A stretch of 10,329 bases of DNA. Source: CAYUUP01 sp964447925. GTDB lineage: Bacteria; Bacillota; Clostridia; Oscillospirales; Oscillospiraceae. The notes beneath the pieces are model-generated. The model was not told the origin of the DNA, did no database searches, and saw only the letters and a list, made by a program, of their open reading frames with translations. The DNA lies in the NCBI GenBank assembly GCA_964447925.1, contig CAYUUP010000059.1:1-10329 (forward strand), written 5' to 3'. This document shows positions 1-6,407 of the stretch, piece after piece. The position numbers and the translations under genes are program-made. The number at the start of each line of letters is the position of its first letter. Position 1 is the stretch's first letter.

Positions 1-106
1 TGGCCGCCAGCACCAGCATTCTGGTGGACTTCATCTCCGCCGCCGCCAGCCGCCAATAATTGGCGGAAAACGGGGTTGCAAACAGGGTACGGTCGGGTTC
101 AGGCAT
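1..106 (-). CDS. folT: Folate-type ECF transporter S component, N-terminal fragment
   Basis: Only the first 35 codons are in the window; the gene continues past position 1. The ATG is at 106-104 on the minus strand, with a full AAGGAGGT ribosome binding site at 120-113 and a 6-nt gap. The peptide begins MPEPDRTLFATPFSANYWRL and continues with an Ala/Glu/Lys stretch into a hydrophobic MLVLAA segment. As I recall them, FolT-like S components of Clostridia open with a similar short soluble lead (Phe/Ser/Tyr-Trp, then a K-T/S-x-x-M-L-V start of helix 1). FolT is the membrane substrate-binding subunit that takes up folates with the shared EcfA/EcfA'/EcfT energising module. The call rests mainly on the THF riboswitch directly upstream, since the fragment is short; another S component is possible but less likely. 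Confidence 0.72.
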   Translation of the reverse strand, partial: MPEPDRTLFATPFSANYWRLAAAEMKSTRMLVLAA

Positions 107-112
107 AAAAAG

Positions 113-156
113 ACCTCCTTAAAATATGTTGGCAGAAGCCACACATACAGGAGGAA
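113..156 (-). promoter_or_regulatory. Hairpin sequestering the folT ribosome binding site (expression platform)
   Basis: Reading the minus strand, CCUCCU at 154-149 is exactly complementary to AGGAGG at 119-114, the core of the folT ribosome binding site. Between them an inner helix is nucleated by UAUGU (147-143) with ACAUA (129-125) and GGC (140-138) with GCC (133-131) around a UUCU loop. The result is one long interrupted hairpin that would bury the Shine-Dalgarno sequence. It lies between the THF aptamer and the start codon, so it is the natural off-state structure of a translation-controlling riboswitch. The pairing is read directly from the sequence; the switching role is inferred. Confidence 0.7.
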
Positions 157-192
157 GCGTGTGCCGCTGGGGACAATTCCGGCTGAATATGC

Positions 193-300
193 GGCAGCGG
201 GATGCGGCGGCCATACTGCTGTCCGGGCCTTTTCCCGGTCAATTCGTCCGGCGGACAACTCCCCGTTCCGCCGGCACTGCACATAGCCGCCTACTCTGCC
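193..300 (-). promoter_or_regulatory. Tetrahydrofolate (THF) riboswitch, folT leader
   Basis: The minus strand shows the layout of the class I THF aptamer. P1 is GGCAG (300-296) with CUGCC (197-193). The conserved AGAGUAG follows the 5' side of P1. P2 is GGCGGC with GCCGCC and continues as UGC with GCA across an internal loop. P3 is an 8-bp stem (CCGGCGGA with UCCGCCGG) carrying a GGGGAGUUG-type loop. The hallmark ACGAA follows P3, P4 is CCGGG/CCCGG, and the conserved GCAUCC sits just before the 3' strand of P1. These motifs fall in the order and spacing of known Firmicutes examples. It binds THF and lowers expression of the folate transporter gene downstream. Confidence 0.92.
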
Positions 301-431
301 TATAAAATAGCACATGATGCCGCAGTCACCAACCTTATCGTTCGCCTACAGCTCCAATTGGCTAAGTGTCCGGGCATTTGTTCTCACGTAAGGCTCTCAC
401 TTTACCGCTTTGCGGTTCGTACTCGCCTAGT
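301..431 (-). other. Unassigned structured leader between the folT promoter and the THF riboswitch
   Basis: The predicted transcript starts near 431, so about 130 nt precede the aptamer. This segment has no open reading frame with a plausible ribosome binding site. It holds a tight hairpin ACCGC-AAA-GCGGU, an AAGUG/CACUU helix, a UUAC/GUAA pairing, an AUGCC/GGCAU long-range pairing, and two near copies of UAGGCGA followed by ACGA. I do not recognise it as a named riboswitch or small RNA. It may be a second regulatory element, a separate small RNA, or simply a long leader. Confidence 0.4.
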
Positions 432-437
432 GTTTTT

Positions 438-466
438 ATTATACCACCCGCATATATTCCCGTCAA
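438..466 (-). promoter_or_regulatory. Sigma-A-type promoter for folT
   Basis: On the minus strand a TTGACG -35 box (466-461) and a perfect TATAAT -10 box (443-438) are separated by exactly 17 bp. The start would fall near 431, giving a leader of about 325 nt before the folT ATG. It is divergent from the promoter at 521-549. Confidence 0.85.
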
Positions 467-520
467 GCAGAAAATGCGGCAGGGATTTGGGTCATGGTCT
501 TGGCTTAATCGGATTGCCCC

Positions 521-549
521 TTGCCTTTTTCCACAAAATATGCTATCAT
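521..549 (+). promoter_or_regulatory. Sigma-A-type promoter for the PrsA-like lipoprotein gene
   Basis: TTGCCT (521-526), a 17-bp spacer and TATCAT (544-549, five of six consensus bases) lie about 100 bp before the GTG start. It faces away from the folT promoter; the two -35 boxes are about 54 bp apart. Confidence 0.7.
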
Positions 550-645
550 TTAAAAGCTGAACAAATGCGGGCCGCCAGGGGAAAACTGGATTTTGTGACT
601 GCAACGTCATTTCCCGGTTTCGCATCTCAAAAAGGAGGATTTCTC

Positions 646-1980
646 GTGAAAAAACGACTACTGGCGCTGATGATGGCGCTGATGATGCTGGCCCTGACGG
701 GCTGCGGCAACGCCTCTTCTGATCCCGAAAATGACAGCAGTGAAGGGACTGCCTCCCTGACGGTGGATCTGCCCCAGGAGGCCATGGATGACGTAATCTC
801 CTACTGCACTGACGGGGCGATTACCAAGGATTCCGTGCTGTATACCGTAAACGGCGTAGATGTCACCGCCGCTGACTACTTCTACTGGCTAACCTATGAG
901 GAGTATTACTGCACTTATATCTATGCCTATTATAACTACAAAACCATTGAGCTGACCGACACCTTCTATGGTGACATGACCCTAGGTGAGTATATCCTGG
1001 CTCTGGCCGAGAGCTATTCCACCCTCTTCGCCGCTCTGGAGAACGCAACCACCTCTGCTGGAACTACCCTCTCCGCAGACTATCAGGCTGCGTTAGATTC
1101 TGTCCTATCCGATCTTGCCAACTCGCTGGCGGAGAGCGCCTGGAACACGGCTGTGGAGGACGGCACCGTGGTGGCGGATGACTTTGACGATGAGGCCAAG
1201 GCCGCCTGGCTGGAGGCCGCCGGCCAGGAGAGACTGAAGCAGTTCCTCATCTACTATGCCACCACCCAGGATGCCTATGAATCCTTCTGCACAGTGGACT
1301 ATCTGAGTATGCAGCTGCAGGACGATCTCTATGGCGAAGGCGGGGAATTGGAGCCAACCCAGGAGGAGCTGGCCGACTATGTGGAAGACAACGGCATTTA
1401 CGCCTGCCGCTATATCCTGTTCTATGCCAAAACGGATTCCGATGGCAACCGAGTGGATGCCGATGGCAATGTGTTGGACGATGACGGCTTAGCCGCCTTG
1501 GAAAGTAGCGCAAGGGACTGCTTCAACGAGATTTATGCGCTCTCCGGCGAGGAACAGAATAGTGCTGTATCCACCTACATGGCGAATAACTATGACGGCA
1601 ATACCTCCCAATACATCTTCGACAGCTCTAGCACCCTGGTAGACGGCTTCCGTGAGACAGTGGCCGCCCTGGACGTGGGGGCCGTGGGTCTCTCTGAGCT
1701 GACGGATTATGGCTATTTTGTGGTAGTGCGGGATGAAGTCACTGCAGATACAGAACTCAGCACCGACACTACCCTGCTGGACACCTATATTGCCGAGGCC
1801 TATCAGGTCTATGTGGATCAGCTGATAACCGATGCCGAAATTGTGAACCATGGCCTGCTGGATGACTTTGACGTGGTGGCCTTCTTTGACAAGCTGTATG
1901 AGCTGCGGGACATCATTGATGAGGCTGAGGACGCGTCTGACAGTGACGCCACAGAAACTGACACCCTAGAGACAGAATAA
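646..1980 (+). CDS. PrsA/SurA-like foldase lipoprotein (parvulin-type PPIase-related)
   Basis: The product is 444 residues. The GTG start at 646 is chosen because AAAGGAGG sits just upstream (631-638) and the protein then begins with a classic lipoprotein signal: basic VKKR, a hydrophobic Met/Leu/Ala core, and lipobox L-T-G-C with the lipidated Cys at residue 20. After an acidic Ser-rich linker comes a SurA/PrsA N-like segment (VNGVDVTAADYFYWLT, about 70-83) followed by a long helical region. The later part (about 250-370) has the outline of a parvulin domain, from CRYILFYAK to a TDYGYFVVVRDEV strand like the conserved end of PpiC domains. I do not see the usual GGDLG-type motif, so isomerase activity is uncertain. 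The C-terminus is very acidic. It is expected to be anchored outside the membrane and assist folding of exported proteins. The gene stands alone between its promoter and terminator. Confidence 0.75.
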   Translation: MKKRLLALMMALMMLALTGCGNASSDPENDSSEGTASLTVDLPQEAMDDVISYCTDGAITKDSVLYTVNGVDVTAADYFYWLTYEEYYCTYIYAYYNYKTIELTDTFYGDMTLGEYILALAESYSTLFAALENATTSAGTTLSADYQAALDSVLSDLANSLAESAWNTAVEDGTVVADDFDDEAKAAWLEAAGQERLKQFLIYYATTQDAYESFCTVDYLSMQLQDDLYGEGGELEPTQEELADYVEDNGIYACRYILFYAKTDSDGNRVDADGNVLDDDGLAALESSARDCFNEIYALSGEEQNSAVSTYMANNYDGNTSQYIFDSSSTLVDGFRETVAALDVGAVGLSELTDYGYFVVVRDEVTADTELSTDTTLLDTYIAEAYQVYVDQLITDAEIVNHGLLDDFDVVAFFDKLYELRDIIDEAEDASDSDATETDTLETE

Positions 1981-2013
1981 TATCCCGGGCTGCGGCTTGT
2001 CCGCTCCCTTTGC

Positions 2014-2060
2014 ACCTTCCCCGGAAAGCATTTCCCTTCCGGGGAAGGTCTTTTCTATTT
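2014..2060 (+). terminator. Rho-independent terminator after the PrsA-like gene
   Basis: A perfect 13-bp GC-rich stem (2014-2026 with 2037-2049) with a 10-nt loop is followed by CTTTTCTATTT. It separates the lipoprotein gene from spoIIE. Confidence 0.92.
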
Positions 2061-2088
2061 CCCGACTCTCTTTTCATTTCTCCGCCGG

Positions 2089-2094
2089 TATACT
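2089..2094 (+). promoter_or_regulatory. Candidate -10 box for spoIIE
   Basis: TATACT lies about 41 bp before the spoIIE start, after the upstream terminator. No good -35 box sits 17 bp further up. That would fit an activator-dependent promoter: spoIIE in Bacillus is driven by sigma-A plus Spo0A~P with an unusual -35 spacing. I could not find a clear TGTCGAA Spo0A box, so this is tentative. Confidence 0.35.
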
Positions 2095-2134
2095 GGTAGG
2101 ACAAGCACAAAAGATCCGTAAGGAGTTGGGATAT

Positions 2135-4276
2135 ATGAAAGCAGCAGTCAGAGAACATATCCAGGATTTAGGGCAGCAGCTGCGGCAAGGGCGAGTGATC
2201 CTCCATACTCCTGCCCTGCTGCTGGCGGCGGAGTGCGCCACCCGTTTTCTGTTAGCGGCAGCCCTGGCTGGGGCGGAGATACTGGGATCCTGTTACCCTT
2301 TCGCTCTGGGACTGGTGGCATGCTCCGGTTCCGGTATCACAGGCTTCTGCGCCCTGCTGGGAGCGGTGACAGGTTATTTCCTCCAGCTGGGTCTGGCGAA
2401 CAGCCTGCGGTACATCGCCGCCGCCATTTTGATCTATGCAGTGGCCTTTGCCCTTTATGACACCAGGTTTTACCGCCGGAGCTGGTTTATGCCCCTATGG
2501 GCAGGACTGCTCTGCGGCATCACCGGATTTGTGGTTCTCTCCGAGCAGGGGTGGACCGCCATAACTGTTGTTTCCTTTACCTCCGAGGTCTGTCTGGCAG
2601 CGACCTCCGCCTGGCTTTTCCGCATTGCCCTGCCCTTTGGGGAGGAACGGCGGGATTCCCCGGCCTTCCGCTCCGCTGCTCTGCTGTTGCTGTTGGCCGC
2701 CGCACTGATTTCCCTGGCCCAGGTGAAGTGGGCCACCGTCACCCTTGGAGGCATCTGTGCCGGAGTAATCGCCCTAACAGTGGGTTGGCGCGGGGGTGCG
2801 GGCCGGGGTGCCGTCACCGGCCTGACCTTGGGCTTGGCACTGGATTTGTCTGCCGGGGGCGGCAGCATCTACGCCTGTCTGTTTGCACTGGCAGGACTCT
2901 TTTCCGCCCTGGGCAGCCGATGGGGCCGGCTCGGTGCGACCGGCTTTGGCCTCTGTGCCGCAATTGCCGCCGGACTTTGGGCCCTGCCTGCCGGAGACAG
3001 CGTCACCCCCATGCTGGACGGCATCGGCGGCTGTGTGGTCTTTCTGATTTTGCCCCCCGCCCTGCTGTCCCAGGCAGACAGCCTTCTGCCCCCAAATGAG
3101 GGGCCGCCGCCCCCTGCCGCCGTCCCGGTGATGGCCACAGTGTCTGTCCGCTCCCAGCTGGAACAGCAGGCCGCCGCCTATCGGAGTCTCTACCACCAGC
3201 TGCGGACAGAGCTGGAGGATATCCGGCCCCAAAAGGAGATGCCGGAAAAGCTGGCGCTCCGGGCCATGGAGCAGGTGTGTCCCGGCTGCCCTATGGAGAA
3301 CGCCTGTCACAAAAGCGGCCATCCCCCTGTCCAGCTGGAGGAAGCCCTGGCCGCCATGCTGGAACGGGGCCGGGGGCAGCAGGAAGACTTCCCGCCTGTC
3401 TTTGCCGCCCGCTGTCCCCGGCTGACCCAAATGCGCATCGCCGCTGGGGGGGAGGTTGCCGCCAGCCTAAACCGACGACAATACCGGGCGCGGCTGCGGG
3501 AGAGCCGCAGCGCTGTCTGTTGCCACTATGCCCAGCTCTCCCGCCTGTTAGAGCTGGCCGCAGTCCGGCTGACGGAACCGCCCCAGCCGGCCGGGGAACC
3601 CCCCTTGGCCGTCTCTGCTGGCGGGGCCTCCCGCCGCCGTTTGGGGCAGGAGGTCAGTGGGGACGGCGGGGCGTGGTTCCGGGATGGGCGGAACCAGCTC
3701 TGGGTAGCCCTGTGTGACGGCATGGGCAGCGGTCGGGAAGCCGCCCGGGACAGCCGCCTGACTCTGCGTCTATTAGAGGACTTTCTGAAGGCAGCAGTGG
3801 AGCCGGAATCCGCCCTGGCCATCATCAGTGGGGCCCTGGCCCTTCGAGGTGATGAGGAGGGTGGCTTCACTACTATTGACCTGCTGCGCATCCACCTGAT
3901 TACCGGGGATGGCTCACTCTATAAGCTGGGGGCAGCTCCCACCTATCTGCGACGGCGGGGACAGGTAGGCCGAGTCACCGGCAGCGCCTTGCCCGCCGGT
4001 CTTGACCCCGGCGGCGGGGGGCGGCCAGACATCACCCACTTCCAGCTGGCGGTGGGCGATTTGGTAGTACTGGTATCCGACGGCATCACAGACGGTTACC
4101 ACGATGACTGGCTCCGGAGACTGGTAGCCCTCTTTCAGGGAGAGTCACCCAGAGAGCTGGCCGCTGATATCCTAGCCGCTGTCCCAAAGGACACGCCGGG
4201 AGATGACTGCTCCGTTATTGTCCTGCGGCTGGAACGGCGGGACGGAGCAGAGGATGACGGCGGTTCCCTCGTATAA
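2135..4276 (+). CDS. spoIIE: Stage II sporulation protein E, membrane PP2C-type serine phosphatase
   Basis: The product is 713 residues from ATG 2135, with AAGGAG at 2120-2125; the open frame extends upstream to 1997 but only over the terminator. Residues about 27-315 hold roughly ten hydrophobic segments, as in SpoIIE. A middle cytosolic region has the Cys motif C382-P-G-C385...C391 and a long helical stretch. The C-terminal PP2C domain (about 507-700) shows the expected metal-binding acidic motifs: VSGD (D510), CDGMGSG (D528), VSDGITDG (D649) and GDDCS (D690/D691). SpoIIE sits at the polar septum and dephosphorylates the anti-anti-sigma factor SpoIIAA, which frees sigma-F in the forespore. 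It is shorter than the 827-residue Bacillus subtilis protein, mostly in the central region. The usual neighbours tilS, hpt and ftsH are not here; a small membrane protein follows 68 bp downstream. Confidence 0.95.
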   Translation: MKAAVREHIQDLGQQLRQGRVILHTPALLLAAECATRFLLAAALAGAEILGSCYPFALGLVACSGSGITGFCALLGAVTGYFLQLGLANSLRYIAAAILIYAVAFALYDTRFYRRSWFMPLWAGLLCGITGFVVLSEQGWTAITVVSFTSEVCLAATSAWLFRIALPFGEERRDSPAFRSAALLLLLAAALISLAQVKWATVTLGGICAGVIALTVGWRGGAGRGAVTGLTLGLALDLSAGGGSIYACLFALAGLFSALGSRWGRLGATGFGLCAAIAAGLWALPAGDSVTPMLDGIGGCVVFLILPPALLSQADSLLPPNEGPPPPAAVPVMATVSVRSQLEQQAAAYRSLYHQLRTELEDIRPQKEMPEKLALRAMEQVCPGCPMENACHKSGHPPVQLEEALAAMLERGRGQQEDFPPVFAARCPRLTQMRIAAGGEVAASLNRRQYRARLRESRSAVCCHYAQLSRLLELAAVRLTEPPQPAGEPPLAVSAGGASRRRLGQEVSGDGGAWFRDGRNQLWVALCDGMGSGREAARDSRLTLRLLEDFLKAAVEPESALAIISGALALRGDEEGGFTTIDLLRIHLITGDGSLYKLGAAPTYLRRRGQVGRVTGSALPAGLDPGGGGRPDITHFQLAVGDLVVLVSDGITDGYHDDWLRRLVALFQGESPRELAADILAAVPKDTPGDDCSVIVLRLERRDGAEDDGGSLV

Positions 4277-4344
4277 TTCTCCCCTGCGCGGGAAATACTG
4301 ACAGAGAAGCAAGATTCTGCCAGCAGGCAAGGGAGGAATTTTCT

Positions 4345-4641
4345 ATGGTAAAGGGTATTTCCCGGCGGGTCATTGTGGTGCGCTCCCCCGACCCCCGGTT
4401 CTTCGAGCAGGCCATCTTCCTGATGCGTGAGGATGCGCTTTCCAGCCCCGGTGTCACCGCCGAACAGGTGGTGACTGAGGCCCGGCAGGTGGCGGCTGGA
4501 TATATCCGGCGGAATTCCGGACTGGGACGACGTTTTCCCCGTCTCACCTGGCTGGAAAATTTGCCCCGCTGGGCCTGGGGGCTGTCCGGTGCCGCCGCAA
4601 CGGGCCTTGTCTGGCTGCTCACCCTGCTGATTGGAGGGTAG
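4345..4641 (+). CDS. Small conserved-looking protein with C-terminal membrane anchor
   Basis: The product is 98 residues with a good GGGAGGAA ribosome binding site 9 bp before the ATG. The N-terminal part (MVKGISRRVIVVRSPDPRFF) and the following helix-rich segment (EQAIFLMREDALSSPGVTAE, then an Ala/Arg-rich helix) are cytosolic in character. Residues about 75-96 form one hydrophobic segment ending LLTLLIGG, suggesting a tail anchor. It lies 68 bp after spoIIE on the same strand with no terminator between, so the two may be co-transcribed. Similar short proteins following this pattern occur in Oscillospirales genomes as hypothetical proteins. I know no function. Confidence 0.75.
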   Translation: MVKGISRRVIVVRSPDPRFFEQAIFLMREDALSSPGVTAEQVVTEARQVAAGYIRRNSGLGRRFPRLTWLENLPRWAWGLSGAAATGLVWLLTLLIGG

Positions 4642-4722
4642 CGTCTGCCCAGCAGTCTGGCAAATATCTCTCAGCTTCCGGCGTTCGCCGAAAAACAGCT
4701 TTTTGGCGGTGCCAAAGCAAAA

Positions 4723-4761
4723 GGGGAAGGGGCTGTCCCGTTGCGGGACAGCCCCTTCCTT
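4723..4761. terminator. Strong perfect hairpin, probable terminator after the spoIIE unit
   Basis: A 14-bp uninterrupted stem (4727-4740 with 4744-4757), extendable by two G-C and two G-T pairs, closes a 3-nt loop. On the plus strand it is followed by CCTTG and then A-rich DNA, so it lacks a proper U-tract; on the minus strand it is followed by CCCCTTTTGCTTT. It is therefore either a weak or bidirectional terminator for the spoIIE operon, or the 3' end of something on the minus strand. Confidence 0.55.
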
Positions 4762-4944
4762 GAAAAGAGAGAAAAGAAAAGAGAAGAGGAAAAACATGAA
4801 AGACTTCTATTGCTCCTGACGATTTATATTATAGCAAGAACGGAGCGCAATGGTTGAAAATTCCGTGAATTGATTTTGAACCTTCTGTAAACATCACCTC
4901 TGTGCAATACCGCCCTCTTTGCAGGTCTTTCCGGCGGCCACTCC

Positions 4945-5022
4945 GCCACCCACAGCACAGAATCCCCCTATTCTCGCTGGGCGAGAGGAGTTTTCGCTCT
5001 GTGGGGTGGCTTCTTTCTCTTT
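4945..5022 (+). terminator. Nested hairpin with T-rich tail, possible end of a small RNA
   Basis: An outer helix pairs 4945-4955 with 4999-5010 (11 bp, one bulged G). Inside it lies a 6-bp TCTCGC/GCGAGA hairpin with a 3-nt loop (4972-4986). The tail 5011-5022 is TTCTTTCTCTTT. This has the form of an intrinsic terminator, yet no gene ends just before it, so it may close a small RNA transcribed from about 4830 onwards. I found no convincing promoter for such an RNA. Confidence 0.4.
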
Positions 5023-5447
5023 CCCGATGTAGAATAAAGACAGATAGAGGGAATTCTGTCGGCCTGAATACCCGGGACGCCGGGTTAATTCACAGTGACG
5101 CCCGAATCTGATGAGAAAACTAATATAGAAAAAGAGACTATGGCAACTTTAACACCGCCCTTGGCATAGGGCCGGCGGGTTTGCTGGCCGCCTGCATCTC
5201 TTACAGCAACAGCGCCGACTGCCTGCCCGTCACAGTATATACCTCGACAGACCAGCTGGCCCAGGTGAACGAAATAACTGCTAAGATAACAGCAGCCGAC
5301 TCTGTACAGGGGTCGGCTGCCCGTGTGTTATTAGAGCGCGAAGCAATAGTCACACGTAAGCTGTTCTGGCCTATTGGATCAACAACATCAGGAAACCGGG
5401 CAAAGACTGTTTTTCGCCCTGTTTGCAGAAAATTAAATTTTATCCGC

Positions 5448-5476
5448 TTGCTATCTTCACATACATCAGGTATAAT
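5448..5476 (+). promoter_or_regulatory. Sigma-A-type promoter for the cdaA operon
   Basis: TTGCTA (5448-5453), a 17-bp spacer and a perfect TATAAT (5471-5476) lie about 70 bp before the cdaA start. A second TATAAT overlaps just downstream at 5478-5483. The placement excludes the upstream part of the long open frame from the cdaA message. Confidence 0.75.
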
Positions 5477-5546
5477 ATATAATGTGTTGATAGTGCTTCC
5501 GCCGTCTGCTCCTGTCATATGCGGCGAAAAGAGGGGTGAAGAAGAA

Positions 5547-6407
5547 GTGGATTTTCTGAAGTCGCTTGCCCATGTGGTGCTGAACTACGTCCTGACCATC
5601 AAGTGGACCGACCTGCTGGACGTGGCCATTATTGCCTTTGTAATCTATCACCTGCTGGTGATGACTCGGCGCACCCGGTTTGGACAAGTATTAAAGGCCC
5701 TCTTTTTCATCTTGGCAGCTCTGTGGATTTCTTCCGAGCTGAATCTCCATATCGTCTATTTCATTTTGAACAGCCTGGTGCAAATCGGCGTTCTCGCCCT
5801 GATTGTTGTCTTTCAGCCTGAGGTGCGGCGTTTCCTGGAGCGCATCGGCAGCGGGATTGTCCTGCCTCAGACCAGCTATGCGCCTGGCATAGAACAGGCC
5901 ATCGTCCAAACCGTATACGCCTGCCGCTCCCTCTCCCAGGATAAAATTGGCGCTTTGATCGTGTTTGAACGCAGGGTGTTACTGGATGACATTGTAAAAA
6001 CCGGCACTGCCATCAATGCGGACGTTTCCAGTGAATTGCTGAAAAACATCTTCTGGCCCAAAGCCCCCCTCCATGATGGCGCTGTAATCATACGAGAGGG
6101 CCAGATCCTCTGTGCGGGCTGCGTACTGCCCCTCTCCGGCAACACCAACCTCAGCCCGGATCTGGGGACCCGCCACCGGGCGGGCATCGGCATGAGCGAA
6201 CACTCCGATGCCGTAGTGGCCCTTGTCTCTGAGGAAACAGGTGCCATCTCCGTGGCAGTGGGTGGGCTGCTGAAACGCAAGCTGACTCCGGAGACTCTGG
6301 ACAAGATCCTGCGTGCTGAACTGCTGCCCCCCCAGGATGAGAAGAAAACTCGAAGTATCTTCAGCCGCCTCCGCCGCAGGAAGGGGGAAACCAGCCATGT
6401 GGAATAA
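5547..6407 (+). CDS. cdaA: Diadenylate cyclase CdaA (DAC domain, membrane-bound)
   Basis: The product is 286 residues, close to the 273 of Bacillus subtilis CdaA. The frame is open back to 5124, but the GTG at 5547 (VDFLKSLAHVV) is chosen because it follows a GAGGGG site, matches the usual start of the family, and lies downstream of the promoter. Three hydrophobic segments (about residues 14-33, 46-63, 66-88) precede the DAC domain. That domain has both catalytic motifs: D177-G-A in LHDGAVI and R209-H-R in GTRHRAGIG. It condenses two ATP to cyclic di-AMP, which controls potassium and osmolyte transport and cell-wall balance. It overlaps cdaR by 11 bp, so the two are translationally linked. 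The C-terminus ends in a basic Arg-rich stretch. Confidence 0.96.
   Translation: MDFLKSLAHVVLNYVLTIKWTDLLDVAIIAFVIYHLLVMTRRTRFGQVLKALFFILAALWISSELNLHIVYFILNSLVQIGVLALIVVFQPEVRRFLERIGSGIVLPQTSYAPGIEQAIVQTVYACRSLSQDKIGALIVFERRVLLDDIVKTGTAINADVSSELLKNIFWPKAPLHDGAVIIREGQILCAGCVLPLSGNTNLSPDLGTRHRAGIGMSEHSDAVVALVSEETGAISVAVGGLLKRKLTPETLDKILRAELLPPQDEKKTRSIFSRLRRRKGETSHVE

Larger units (their letters stand above)
4642..5447 (+). other. Gene-free interval of about 800 bp with several hairpins
   Basis: No open frame here has both a ribosome binding site and a convincing start. The interval holds a bulged A/T hairpin (4686-4708), a perfect GC hairpin (4723-4761), a nested hairpin with a T-rich tail (4945-5022), a 6-bp ACCCGG/CCGGGT hairpin near 5068-5083, a 7-bp GGCCGGC/GCTGGCC hairpin near 5170-5189, and a 9-bp hairpin (5292-5320). 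A frame open from 5124 looks coding-like to about 5300 but has no start codon. It could hold a small RNA, a decayed gene, or both. Confidence 0.6.

Noticed and set aside
31..315. A 94-codon minus-strand open frame at the left edge
   Set aside because: It lies over the THF riboswitch and SD hairpin; folT uses a different frame with its own ribosome binding site.
202..645. A 148-codon in-frame upstream extension of the PrsA-like protein
   Set aside because: It runs across the minus-strand THF riboswitch and folT promoter and the plus-strand promoter at 521-549. The lipoprotein signal and ribosome binding site fix the start at 646.
1997..2134. Upstream extension of the spoIIE frame
   Set aside because: It covers the terminator at 2014-2060 and lacks a ribosome binding site; ATG 2135 has AAGGAG.
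2470..4102. Several long minus-strand and alternate-frame open frames over spoIIE
   Set aside because: They are GC-rich shadow frames with Pro/Arg/Ala-heavy composition and no ribosome binding sites.
5040..5440. tmRNA, RNase P RNA, 6S RNA or T-box in the gene-free interval
   Set aside because: I looked for the tmRNA tag and 3' TTCAA-type end, RNase P core motifs, a 6S-like long closing stem, and the T-box GGTGG-ACCGCG motif, and saw none.
5181..5546. Upstream extension of cdaA
   Set aside because: It precedes the promoter at 5448-5476 and does not resemble CdaA, whose normal start matches GTG 5547.
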